Shown here in pieces: positions 21,825 to 34,307 of a DNA stretch of 64,000 bases. Every line of letters begins with the position of its first letter. Positions within the stretch are counted from its first letter, which is position 1. Made by a program: the position numbers and the translations under genes. Source of the DNA: Oenanthe sinensis (taxonomy: Eukaryota; Streptophyta; Magnoliopsida; Apiales; Apiaceae); contig CM053802.1 of the NCBI GenBank assembly GCA_028671895.1, positions 37,486,201 to 37,550,200 of the forward strand. The letters run 5' to 3'. The notes under the pieces are model-generated. The model was not told the DNA's origin, searched no databases, and was given only the letters and a program-made list of their open reading frames with translations.

Positions 21825-24800
21825 CTAAAGCCAATTACCCTGGTATGTAATACCCATCTTCCTTTTATGACGATAAAAAAGAATCTGAGATAACGGCTTT
21901 GTAAGTGGGTCTGCTATTTTGTTATGTGTGTCAACTCTCTCTATTTCGACATCTCCCCTTTCTATGATCTCCCTAATCAAATGAAAGCGCCGCAAAACAT
22001 GTTTGGAATTTTTATGAGTCCTAGGTTCCTTGGCTTGTACTATTGCTGCATTGTTATCACAATACAATACAATAGGCTCCTCAACACTAGGAACAACTCC
22101 CAACTCAGAAACAAATTTCCTCATCCAAACGGCTTCTTTTGCAGCCTCACTTGCAGCTATATACTCTGCTTCCGCTGTGGAGTCAACCGTTGTAGACTGT
22201 TTGGAACTCTTCCAACTAATCGCACCACCATTCAGAGTAAACACGTACCCTGACATAGATTTGCTATCATCACATTCTGATTGAAAATTAGAGTCGGGAT
22301 AACCTTCTATTATCAACTCAGAACCACCAAAAACAAGAAAATTATCCTTAGTCCTTCGCAAGTACTTAAGGATGTTCTTTACTGCTTTCCAGTGTTCTTC
22401 ACCTGGATCGGACTAATATCTGCTCGTCACACTGATTGAATGAGAAACATCAGGCCTAGTACATATCATCGCGTACATGATAGATCCTATTGCTGAAGCA
22501 TAAGGAATCTTACTCATACGCTGTCTTTCCTCAGCTGTCTTAGGAGACATCTTCTTGGAAAGGGAAACTCCATGGCTCATCGGCGTGAGACCTCTCTTGG
22601 AGTTTTCCATGCTAAATCTTTTCAGCACTTTCTCGATGTATGTACCCTGGGTAAGACCTATCATTCTTCTAGATCTATCTCTATAGATCTTTATACCGAG
22701 AATGTAGGATGCTTCTCCCAAGTCCTTCATAGTGAAGTTCTTTGATAGCCACACTTTGACTGATTGAAGCATCGGTATATCATTTCCTATAAGAAGTATG
22801 TCATCCACATACAACACAAGAAATGTTACCGCGCTCCCACTAACCTTCTTGTAGATACATGGTTCATCTATGTTTTTGATAAAACCAAACTCTTTGATTG
22901 TCTCATCAAAACGGATGTTCCATCTACGAGAAGCTTGCCTCAATCCATATATGGTTCGTAGCAGCTTGCACACTAGGTGTTCATTTCCTTTGGAAACAAA
23001 ACCCTCTGGCTGTGTCATATACACTTCCTCTTCAAGTTTCCCATTGAGGAAGGCCGTTTTCACGTCCATTTGCCAGATCTCATAGTCATAGTAAGCTGCA
23101 ATCGCAAGCAAAATCCGAATTGATTTAAGCAGGGCTACAGGCGAAAAAGTTTCATCAAAGTCAATCCCTTGCCTTTGTTTGAATCCTTTTGCCACGAGCC
23201 TGGCCTTATAGGTCTCCACCTGGCCTTCCGCTCCAATCTTTCTTTTGTATATCCATTTGCACCCTACAGGTTTCACATCCTTGGGTGCTTCAACCAAAGT
23301 CCATACTTGGTTGGTATACATAGAATCCATTTCGGATTTCATGGCACTTAGCCATTTCTCTGAGTCAATACTACTTATAGCCTCATTATAGGTCATTGGG
23401 TCGTCATCATTAACGATTGTTAACTCATTGTCATTCTCAATGACAAGGCCATAATACCTCTCAGGTTGGCGAGACACTCTCTCTGACCTACGAATGGGCT
23501 GTTCCTCAGAAGGTTGTTCAGTCTGAACAGGTGTTTCCTCTTGAACTGTAGTAGTTTGTGTTTCTTGAACTTCATTAAGTTCTATTTTGCTCCCACTGTT
23601 TCCTTCAAGGATAAACTATTTTTCCAAGAAGGTAGCATGTCTGGAGACAAACACCCTATGATCGGTGTAAAAGTAATACCCTAAAGTCTCTTTAGGATAT
23701 CCCACAAATCTACATTTTACAGATCGAGATTCCAGTTTATCAGGGTCAACTTTCTTGACATAAGCTGGACATCCCCATATCTTAACGTGTTTAAGACTCG
23801 GTTTCCTTTCTTTCCATATCTCATACGGAGTTTGAGGAACAGATTTGGAAGGCACCTTATTCAGTAAATATGCTGAGGTTTACAATGCATAACCCCATAG
23901 GAATACTGGAAGATCTGCATAGCTCATTATGGATCGAACCATGTCTAACAAAGTTCGATTTTTCCTTTCTGATACTCCATTTAACTGTGGAGTATATGGA
24001 GGAGTCCATTGAGAGACTATACCATTTTCTTTGAGATAATCTAGAAACTCTCCATTCAAGTATTCACCACCTCGATCTGATCGAAGGGTTTTAATACTAT
24101 GTTTGGTTTGTTTCTCTACTTCATACTTATATTCTTTGAACTTTTCAAAGGCTTCAGATTTGTGTTTCATCAAATACACATATCTGAATCTAGATCGATC
24201 ATCTGTGAAAGTAATGAAGTACGAAAAACCACCCATGGCTTGCGTAGACATCGGTCCACATACATCTGTGTGTACCAATCCTAGCAAATCTGCAGCCCTT
24301 TCTCCATGTCCACTAAATGGAGATTTGGTCATTTTTCCCAATAGACAAGACTCACATGTAGGATATGATTCAAAATCAAAAGGTTCAAGTAACCCTTCCT
24401 TGTGCAATGTCCGTAGTCTATTTTCACTAATATGACCAAGTCTGCAGTGCCATAAATATGTGAGATTTTCATCATCCCTTTTCCTTTTATTAGTATGTTC
24501 AACTTGTAGTAAACTATGCTCTACGTCACATACATATAGACCATTATTCAAAATACCACTACCATAAAGAACATTATCTCTAAGAATTGAACATTCATTA
24601 TTCTTAATAATAAACGAAAATCCAGCCTTGTCTAACATGGGAATAGAAATAATATTCCTCACAATCGAGGGAACAAAATAACAATTATTTAAAACAATAG
24701 TCTTGCCCGTAGGCATATGTAAATCAAATAATCCTACAGATATAGCAGCAACTCTTGCTCCATTGCCCATCCGCAGAATAACCTCCTCTTCCTCAAGAGT

Positions 24801-25748
24801 CCTACTATCCCTTAGTCCCTGCAATGAATTGCAAATGTGAGAACCACAGGCGGTATCTAATACCCAAGTAGAAATTTGATTTAGTGACATGTTTACTTCA
24901 ATCATAAACATACATGAGCCAGAAGCGGCAGTCTCACTACCCTTCTTCTTCTTCAGTTCTGCAAGGTAAACCTTACAGTTCCACTTCCAGTGCCCCACCT
25001 TGTTACAGTGAAAGCAAATAGCTTTGCTTTTGGGGTCTTCAGCTTTTGGTGGAATTGGCTTCTTCTCACCTACTTTCTTCTTCTTGGGAGGATTCCACTT
25101 CCTTTTCTTGGAAGTGGATCTACCAGCAATCAGAAGAACAGAACCTTTCTTAGAGGGAAAGTTCGACTCAGCAGTCTTCAACATGTTATGGAGTTCAGGC
25201 AGGCTGACATCCAATTTGTTCATGTGAAAGTTCACAACAAACTGCGAGAACAAATCTGGGAGTGATTGCAAGACCAAGTCTTGGCTCAACTCCCCATCCA
25301 TGACAAAACCAAGTTGCCCAAGACGCTCAATCAGATTGATTATCTTAAGCACATGATCATTCACAGATGATCCCTCCGCCATTCTACAACGGAATAGCTC
25401 CCTCGATATCTCATATCGAGCAGTCCTGCTTTGTACATCATACAACTCTTGTAGGTGTACTAGAATGGTATGAGCATCCATGTTCTCATGCTGTTTTTGC
25501 AGCTCAGAGTTCATAGATGCCAACATGATGCACTGAGCAACATTTGCTTCATCCATCCACTTCCTGTAAGTTACATGCTCATCATCATGAGCATCTTCGG
25601 CAGGGGCATTGGGTACTGGTGAGTTCAGCACATAGTCCAACTTCTCAGCCCTAAGAACAATTCTCAGGTTTCGAAGCCAATCAACAAAGTTTGGACCAGT
25701 CAACTTGTGAGCATCTAGTATGCTTCGTAGTGATAGTGCAGAAGACAT
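21825..25748 (-). pseudogene. gag-pol: Element C gag-pol with three in-frame stops
   Basis: One 1308-codon frame from ATG 25746-25748 to the stop at 21825, a typical size for this lineage. Order: Gag; zinc knuckle CFHCNKVGHWKWNC (about 24975-25020); protease DTACGSHIC (about 24835-24865), with Ala where DTG/DSG is usual; integrase zinc region HCRLGH...CESC; integrase core with SDRGGEYL (about 24060) and PQLNGVSERKNRTL; RT with YVDDILL (about 22800); RNase H with ADPLTKPL near the end. Stops interrupt it at 23880-23882 (TAA), 23616-23618 (TAG) and 22413-22415 (TAG, a CAG to TAG change). There is no frameshift. Confidence 0.94.
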
Positions 25749-27991
25749 GATGTATATCTAAAATCTGTAAATGACAAACACATAACAACACTTAGCAAAT
25801 AATCAATTTCATTATTAAAACACTATATGAATCGGGTCTTTATTCATAAGTGGCTCCCGCTAGTTTATCTAATTTATACAACCCTCTAAGTGAAAAATTA
25901 AGCATTCATAATGCTAGTGGGAATAGGGATCCTACATTCCATCACACAACCTCGGCTGTAGCACGAAACGCCATGTGATGTTCAGTAGGCAGACAACTCT
26001 TGTCAATAACATCTCATGTCATTCCCTAATTAAAACTTTAGCCTCTTGAATAATTGAGTCACGGCTGTGGCACGACAAACTCAATATTCTAAGTCAAGTC
26101 TAACCCAACATTTCATACAACTGAATCAGTCTCCAACTGCCCACGGCTGTGGCACGTAACGACTATTAGATTCTAACTCATTGTATACATCTATATGTAA
26201 TAGACAAGTATTTCTTATTTCGAAATCAAAGCCCTCGGCTGTAGCACGAAACGACAATGATTCAAAAATAAGAACTACTTTCTATCATGTTGGAAGGCTA
26301 TGACCGACACAAGCCCGTTGTGTCATTGGTCAATTACTACATGATATTATTTTTAATTAAGAGGGATTTTTATTATAAGGTTTATAATTACACATATTTT
26401 ATAGACACAAATTTCAACTAAATGTTTTCTATAAAGTATTACAATTACTAACCAAATAATTAATTAATAATCAAAACTCTTTTAATTATTAATACTATTT
26501 CTAAACCCTTTTAGAAAATAAATATCTCCCTTAATTTAATTTCTTAAATTAAATCAATAATTAATAATATTAAGATCACATCCTAACTATTTTATAATCG
26601 AATAAATCTTATTTAATCAATTAATAAAATTTGTTAACTGATTATTTATTTCATAAATAAATAATTATCAACTATTATTAATTAAAAAATATTATTTAAC
26701 AATCATAATCATATTATAAAGAGATTCTTCCTTTTAAATTAAATATTTCAAACCAATAATCGATAATCGGATAATTCTCAGATCGGGGGGAGCATTGTCA
26801 AGAGGCGTCACTTAATACCCCTTTCTTAGACAGAATCATCCTTTCTCTCAATATTGAAAATTCATATTTAATTACATGTTTCGCAAACACAAGAATCTCA
26901 TGATTGTATATATAATATTATTGTTAGGGCAAGAAACGATTCCTATTCTAGATTTTCTAGAGCACGCCTTATGTTGATTTAGGTTCACCTAAATCTATCA
27001 TCGCATGGTAAATCTAGGCATATATCTCATATATAAAATTAAATAAACAAGTAAGCATGCAAGAAATATCATGTCATACAATGATATAATGATGTATGGA
27101 TTTATTATAGTAAAAAAAACAATTAAAACAATTAATACATGCTTTAACACACTTTAGGGAATATGGACAGTTCAAAAATTTTATATTAAAATTATTTGAC
27201 CACTCCATTAAATCCGTCTCGGAAAAACGAATCCAACGATATATTGCACGCCCAAATCGGAGTTACGGAACTCCCAAAAAATCAAATTTAATGTGGACAG
27301 GAGGGGTGTAACGCATTTATCACACGCGTTATAGCCATTAATACCAATTTTACCATGTAACGGATGAGCCGTATGCGTTACCAGCTGTAACGCATTTCAT
27401 AAATACGTAACAGATACTGTTGCGCATTCCTTTAATGCGCAACACCCCATATCCTCGTTTGTGTGCCACGCGCGCGTGACCGCGGCTGGCAAAGGGGAAA
27501 AATTGATCCTGCAGTTACTCTAGTCAGCCGTTACTATATATATAAACGTTTATACATATATTAACTATTATTAATATCTCTATATTTTAATATTAATAAA
27601 TTAATTAACTATTAATTAGTAAATTAATAAAAAAAATATAAAAACATCATTTTTGATATCCAACAGCAGATTAAAATAACTAGATCAGCCAAGGGTCCTA
27701 GTACAAATATTAATCCATATATTTCAACATGCATAATTATTACATGAATTTTAATTAAAACAAATTAAAAAAATTCATAACAAATAATCTATACATTAGA
27801 AAATTATGGAAAAAATACCCAGATGATCCACAACACTTGTAGAATCCAGATCAGTGGTCAAAATCTCATGCAAAAATATTTCGAATTTAATTCATAATTA
27901 AATCTAAATAAACTTGCAAAAATCATAATAAATCCATACATGCTCCAAAAAATCTGAAATTTTTTACATGAATCTCTATATGCATAACCTG
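25749..27991 (-). other. Element C 5' leader, 2.2 kb non-coding
   Basis: Long leader between primer site and gag. It contains four copies of CGGCTGTRGCACG (plus-strand starts 25953, 26062, 26144, 26236), long AT-rich tracts, and a more GC- and CpG-rich island (about 27290-27490) with repeated TAACGCAT/GCGTTA words and a 10-bp stem hairpin at 27419-27443. No coding region seen. Confidence 0.75.
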
Positions 27992-28003
27992 GCTCTGATA
28001 CCA
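27992..28003 (-). other. Element C primer binding site
   Basis: Minus-strand TGGTATCAGAGC, the exact complement of initiator-Met tRNA, one base from the LTR. Confidence 0.92.
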
Positions 28004-28004
28004 T

Positions 28005-29581
28005 TGAAAGAAATTTACGGAGGTGCGGAAGCGTGATATAATAATTATTTGCCGTAAAACCATATATATGATCGCATATAATCATATAATACCGAGATGG
28101 AATCGAAACCTTACCTTTAAAGCGATCCAAGTGTGTGAACAAGAGATCCTAGCAGCTACTTCTCAGAGTGTGAAGTACTCTACCTGTATCCACCAAGAAT
28201 TCTTCATTTGATGAAGATCTTCAAATAATTTTTAAAACTTATTTTAGAGAGAAAAGAGAGAGTGAGATGGAGGCTAGTGTTTTCTCCAAAAACTAAAAGT
28301 TCACCCTAAAAGTTCACTTTCTCTAGAATGAAGCATCTCATTCTATTTATAGGACTATCCTAGGGTTTTTCCATAAATAATATATCAATATATATTATTA
28401 TATTAAATCCCATATTTTATAAAATGCTTTAATAATAATTAAAACTATTTTAATCATTATTTCCTTTTTCTAAACTATTTAGAAAATAATTCTCTCTCTC
28501 ATAATTTAAATCTTTTCATCAAAGAAAATATTCTTTTATGGTGTGACCATGTAGGTTCAATATTAAGCCGGTAGTAGAAATAAATAATAATAAACTTTTT
28601 ATTTATTATTTATATGAATTCTAATAATACATTAAATATAATTAACTGATTAATTATATTTATTCTACATCGTGAGTGATGCTTCTCAACATATCGCGAC
28701 TATCCGGATAATATGAATTCACTGCCAAGAACCTGTCAGTGACTAGTTACCGTACAATCAATTCCTTCCACCCCACAATATCCCGATTAAATACAAGGCA
28801 TGGAACTCGTGTCAAGCCTATCAAGTTTAATCATATGTTTTCTTATTCATAATGCAAAGTTCATATTAATGCAAATTTGAAACTCCTTTCTAATTTCATT
28901 CACTCTGGCCAGAGATTCCAGAACTCGCATACTAAGAATAACATAGGATATTCTCTTCCTATACTGGAAGGGGTGGATCCTCTATTGACGTTAACTATCT
29001 TCATACACAAATCCCTATGCCCGGAATAGACCTAATGGATGTCCTTGAGACTAAAGACTAAACCAAAACATAGTTCATTATATACAAGATAACTTTAACG
29101 ATCTCAAGTCTAAGGATACTTGCACAACTATCACTTAGTGAACAACTATTGACACATGAGTAAACTCCATTAGTTGTTCAATTTATCGAGTCACGTTCAG
29201 TGAACTTATTCCTTAATAAGCTCCTACATACTAGCTATAGTGTCACCACACAAATGCCTATGAGAACAGACATCCTCCTTAAAGGAGCAAGCATAGTATG
29301 TACCAATCTTTACGGATTCACTAACTTCCAATTAGTTATCCTATGATCAGGAACTGTTTAAGTCAAGAGTCATCATCTTCTAGATCTCAATATTATAATC
29401 TCATTATAATTCTAGAAGCTTCACTCTAAACTATGGAACATCTTATTTAAGACACTTTAAACAGATAAAGCCCGTAATAAAACAAATAAGTCTTTTATTA
29501 ATATTAATGAAATCAAATAAGAATACAAGAAAGTTCTTCCTAACTCATCATACATGATTGGATTTAGGACAAACACTTTCA
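28005..29581 (-). repeat. Element C 5' LTR
   Basis: 1577 bp with 6-bp inverted ends tgaaag/ctttca. A TATA box lies on the minus strand at 28344-28352 (CTATAAATA). The terminal 393 bp are duplicated at 21418-21810. Confidence 0.94.
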
Positions 29582-30258
29582 TTTATCTTATTGATTAGTT
29601 GACTAAGAGTCAACCCACATACCCACGAGATTACATCCACGTAATTTCGAAAGTGAGTCCATTATCTGATGTTGAAATCTTACAAAAGATTGTTGTTATT
29701 CTGGAATGTTGGGTTAAATTCCCCTCTCAGACTTGTTGATTTTAATATATTCAAAGGGGACTGGAGATATAAGTGCAAGAGGCTTGTGTGCGCACAGTCC
29801 ATCATAGCGTAAGAGGCCGAGTGACGCACAGTCCAGCATTTAAAGGCCCATGTGTTGCTTGGGGTGATGACCTGTTGCGGATCATCCTTCTACTAGTACT
29901 GAAAGTTACATATTTTCTATTGTACAATACGACTGATCATCATGTACAATAGGGCGTGATGAATGTTCTAGTATAGTTTCATTTTTTCCAATTGGAATTT
30001 GACGTTGCACTTTAACGAAAGCCTAGGTGCTTAGTTACCGATAGTGTTAATAGGAATTACAGTAACCTATTATTCTTTTGCACAGTATCTAGAACTGTCC
30101 ACCATTCAAATACAGGTTGCAACTATTACTCTGATACACATATTACTGTTGTCTCCTTGTCATGTTATATTGGTGATTATTTACTTGCTGAGCACTTGTA
30201 ACTCATTCTTGCATGTATTACCTTTTCAAACACAACAGTTGAAGACCATGCCACGCCT
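29582..30258. other. Unassigned sequence between the two nests
   Basis: About 680 bp into which C inserted. No gene recognised. It contains a near repeat (ggcttgtgtgcgcacagtcc... and ggccgagtgacgcacagtcc, about 29790-29845) and ttgctgagcacttgtaactc (about 30185), wording reminiscent of a decayed chromovirus-type Gypsy LTR or 3' region. This is a guess from memory of such sequences, not an identification. Confidence 0.3.
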
Positions 30259-31571
30259 TGTAAAGCATAATGTAACGTAATATGTAATACTGATAACGAT
30301 AACTCAACGGAATATCAAAGACAGTCAAATAATACTAATATGCAGCATAGAAATCCAGAAGGACATGTGAACAGGAATCATACATCATTGTAGAGCATTC
30401 AAGATAAAAGGCTTACTGAACGTCAGCGAGAGAAGTTCATTGATATGTTCAGGCCTCAGCAACAAATAAGAGTTTAGGAGATTTCATATTAAAGATACTG
30501 TAATGATTTGTGTATAATTGGTAAAGGGTTTTAGTGATCAGAAGCAATGCCAAAGTCTGAGGTTAATCAGCTAAAACAAAATAGAAGTCAAGGGAATTCA
30601 ATTCAGTATTAGTCATTTGTGAACCAGACCAGCGTACTAAGCATTAACACAACAAGAAAAGAATTGTCTTGATATGTCAGAAGAAAGTTAGTTGATCAAG
30701 CCAGAAGAGTGAAAACCAAGTGGTAAATACTTTAAGAATTCAAGATATTGTTTAAGGCAAATATTACTACATTTGGTGGTTCCTATACTCTTGAAACCTT
30801 GTATGAAGCGCAACAAAATGCTTTCTATGGTGTTTAGTAGAGTTAAAGGTGCAACAACCTCTAAGGCAAGATTTGGTGATGCCTACACACTACAACTAGA
30901 GTGTAGGCGCAACAAACCAACTACAAGGCGTAAAAAAAGTTCAATGGAAGATGTTTGTGGCGCCTACACAAGGAATTATGTGTCAGACGCAACAAACAAC
31001 TTCTAGACGCAAGGAAATACTTGGAAGGATGATCACAAGAATTTGATGGCACCTGCACAAGGGATTGAGAGTGCAAGTGCAACAAACATCTAGAGGCACA
31101 ACAAACATCTAGAGGCGCAACAAACATATAGAGGCGCAACAAAACCTCTTGTGGCGCCTACACACCATTATCACTCTACAAGGCGCAACAAATGACTTAA
31201 GCAATTGTTGGATAATCAATTCAATTGATTTCCAAAAGTCTACATAATATATATGGGTGAAATCAATATAGAAAAAATATTCATTCATCTTCTACATTCA
31301 AGACAAACAGACGAGAAGCTCCATTAAACCTTACATTAAACATACCCAACTGTATTATTATTGTAATATTGATTGAACCCATAAAGATAATCTTTTGATT
31401 AGAAGTGTATCACCTCAGGGATTTAATAATATTTCTTTATTTCCCTGAATCGTTGTATTTCATTTACTACCATTTTTATATCTCAAGAACACAAACATTT
31501 AATCCGTAATTAAAAAAAAATCTACCAACATCATATTCAACCCCCCTTCTATGATGATTTAGAACTTAAAA
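30259..31571 (+). repeat. Element E 5' LTR (start approximate)
   Basis: The end at 31571 is set by the primer site and by alignment with the D LTR end. The start near 30259 (tgtaaagcataatgtaac) was placed by comparison with the D LTR start and is uncertain by tens of bases. Homology with D shows around 30600 (gtgaaccagacc). It holds the GGCGCAACAAA array and a TATA-like box at 31248-31254, and a C-rich tract followed by ttctatgatg near its 3' end. Confidence 0.6.
30848..31192 (+). promoter_or_regulatory. Element E LTR: GGCGCAACAAA array
   Basis: At least seven copies of GGCGCAACAAA or one- to two-base variants (near 30849, 30906, 30985, 31076, 31095, 31114, 31133, 31182). Those at 31076-31143 form 19-bp tandem units (tctagaggcgcaacaaaca type). 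Complementary GGCGCC-TACACA words are interspersed. The array sits about 55 bp upstream of the TATA-like box. Regulatory role is inferred from position. Confidence 0.55.
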
Positions 31572-31573
31572 AT

Positions 31574-31585
31574 TGGTATCAGAGC
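31574..31585 (+). other. Element E primer binding site
   Basis: TGGTATCAGAGC, the exact initiator-Met tRNA complement. The following leader (31586-31857) is AT-rich and non-coding. Confidence 0.9.
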
Positions 31586-31857
31586 TTGTTGATTGAAGTT
31601 ATAAATCAAGATCCAAAAATAGTTTTACAAAAAAGTGTATTTTTAGATCTAGAAAAATTCATATTGAAATGTCCTTATTTTTTAAGAAAATTCAAAATCG
31701 ATTTTTTAAAGATTTTAAATCCACTAATTTTTAAAGAGCTATCAATCGTCACAAATTCCAATTAAAATTTTATTTCAAAAAAAATTAATTTTTATTCGAA
31801 TTGATTTTAATTTTTAAGAAATTAATTATTTCTTGACATTTAAAATTCTTCGTAACC

Positions 31858-34307
31858 TTGAGTACCCAAAAACTTAGTAGCATCAAAATCCCAGCCTTTG
31901 ATAAAAATGAATACATTTTATAGAAGAAGAATATGCCACTTTCATCAAATTAGCTAATTCTCAATATATGGGAATTCTGGAAAATGGACCCTATGTTCCT
32001 CAGAAGCTTACACCAGAATCAATTTCAGATGATGGAGAACGGATTCCTCAAGGATTTACCCCAAAAGAGCCTTCAGAATACACTAACACTGACAGAGAAA
32101 GAGTAGCATGGGATAATCAGGTGATAGATTGCACTAGTATCAACTAAATGTGGGATACAATTGATCTGCTAATGGACGGTACTGCATAAGTGAATGAGAA
32201 CAGGCTCGATATGCTTACACCCATTACGAAGTTTTCAAGTCACTGCCAGGAGAAAGTATCACTCAAGTCTTTGAGAGATATAATAAATTGTTGAATGACT
32301 TATCACTGCATGGGAAGGCCTGCTCACATAGGGAGATCAATAAAAAATTTATGTTGACACTGCCAGCTCATCTTGAACACAAGATCTCCGCCATCAGAGA
32401 GAGAAGTGACATAAATGACATGTCTATCGAAATTCTATATGGGAAGCTTAAGACTTATGAAATGAAGCAAGAACAAAGACAGATCATTTATGGGTCAGGA
32501 ATAGTGGACAGTAAGAATACATCACTGTTGAAAACTACATCACTTGTAGCCAAAGATTTTGTTGTCATAACGACCAATACAAAAAAACCTGTATCTGAGA
32601 AAGAAGAGATTTTAGAAGATGAATTTTCAGAGAATGCTCAAGCAGGTGATGAAGATTACTTCTACTCAATGGAAGAACTTGAATAGTTAAAAAACAAGAC
32701 AATGGCCTATATGGCAGGAAAGTTCAAGAACCTCAGATTTAGACGGAACCCTAAGTACAAATATAAGAGTAACACCAGTTATAGTGGTTCCAGCTTCAAA
32801 AACAACAATCGAGGTGGTTCGTCTTCAAGGTCTTACAACAAAGGAAATTATAAGACTGGAATGGTAGACCGTAGTAAGTTTAAGTGCTATAACTATAATG
32901 AACCCGGACATTTTGCTATAGAATGCCGGAAGCCTAAGCAAGGAAAAGAAAGAAAGAAGTCGTATGATGAATTGAAAGAGAAGTATGATGCACTAGTAAA
33001 GAAGCATCAGGGCAGAGCTTAGATAGCCGAGGGAAAGAGCTGGGATGATTCAGACAACGATAAAGAAGAGACATATAGAAATGTTGCACTAATGGCAGAC
33101 TCTTCAGAGGCATCACCTCAGTCATCGAAGGTATCATTTCTTTCCACAGTTGACATGTCTAATTCTGATTACAAGAAAACTGTAGAAGAACTTAGTGTAG
33201 AAATGTTTAATATACACACAAGCATGCTAGCATCAGAAGAAGAAAATGTTAAACTAGTTCTAAAGAATAAATTGCTTGAAGCTAGAAAAGAAGAACTAGA
33301 ACTTGCATGTGTTAACATAGAAGATCTTAAACGGAATATAGAATATCTACAAAATAGAGACAAATGGAACTAAGAAGTAGAAACTGCACTTAGTTATAAA
33401 ATTTTTGAGTTTGAGTTAAAACTTCAGGCTTATAAGAAATCTGCTAATCTTGTTAAGGAGGCAATGGATAAATAGGTCATGGGTCATAAAACTGGAATAT
33501 GATTTGACTACGATAAGAAGGCAGGAAAGAGACATGAGGAATCAATTGCTGAGGAAAGTCCTATGAAGCAAGACATTCCCCATGTGTTAAAAAATGTCCC
33601 TAAGCCCCTATACAAGAAATTTGTCATACAACCCTTAGATGAACAGCAGATCTTAATGAAAGAAGAAATCCTTGCTAAGTATAAAAAGAAAGAGGAAGAA
33701 GATAAAAAGGAGTTGCCTAAGAAATCTTTAAAAATTGTAGAACCTAAGGAACAGATTAAAAGTGATTTAGGCAACAAGAATGAAAAAAATGAAAGCTAAC
33801 ATAAATGGCAAGATATGTGTTAATAAGAAAAATGATTACGCCTATTCTCCCAAAGATATTAAAAAAGTTTGTAACAATTGTAATTCTACTGGTCATCTTA
33901 CGCATGCATGCAAAAAGATAAAAATAGTAAAAACAGAAACTTGTAATATGCCTGCCATGCCTGCCATGTCTATCCCTCATCAACCATGTGGTAAAGTAGG
34001 ATGCATGTCTTGTGCTTTCAACATCATGTCTGCATACATAAACTTGATGAATGCATCATCTAGTACTTGCATTAATACAGATATGAACATGAATAGAAAG
34101 CATGTTAGGGCAAAGATTGCTAGTCCTCCCAAGTCTAGGAAGGAAGCCCATGTCTCTAAGCCTAAAGACACATCTGTCAAGGCTAAACCAAAGGGCAAGG
34201 GCACAGTCAATGAGAAAGACGAGGACCAGAAAATTTCTCCAACTAAATTTGTTTAGTTATTTAAGCCTCTTGGACCCGATCAAATTTGGGTGCCAAAGAA
34301 GAAGTAG
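31858..34307 (+). pseudogene. gag: Element E gag, heavily decayed
   Basis: SIRE-type Gag remnants. The expected start codon at 31858 reads TTG. Early stops and frameshifts follow in 31915-32290, with an internal loss of part of the N-terminal domain near 32130. Better preserved pieces are 32288-32686, 32702-33022, 33092-33373, 33563-33799 and 33780-34256. The first zinc knuckle reads CYNYNEPGHFAIEC (32885-32926), the second Cys replaced by Tyr. The second, CNNCNSTGHLTHAC (33870-33911), is intact and followed by the Cys-rich CMSCAFNIMSAY motif. The canonical gag stop is TAG at 34305-34307. Confidence 0.88.

Larger units (their letters stand above)
21418..29581 (-). mobile_element. Element C: Angela/BARE-like Copia retrotransposon (3' LTR broken by A)
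   Basis: Minus-strand Copia element: 5' LTR 28005-29581, primer site, 2.2-kb leader, single-frame gag-pol and the last 393 bp of the 3' LTR. The remainder of that LTR must lie left of element A, outside the window. Gag and integrase motifs place it near Angela/BARE within the Tork-type Copia elements. The shared 393 bp of the two LTRs have the same length and about four differences by eye. The right flanking target bases would be tttat (29582-29586), and the left copy is off-window. Confidence 0.9.
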
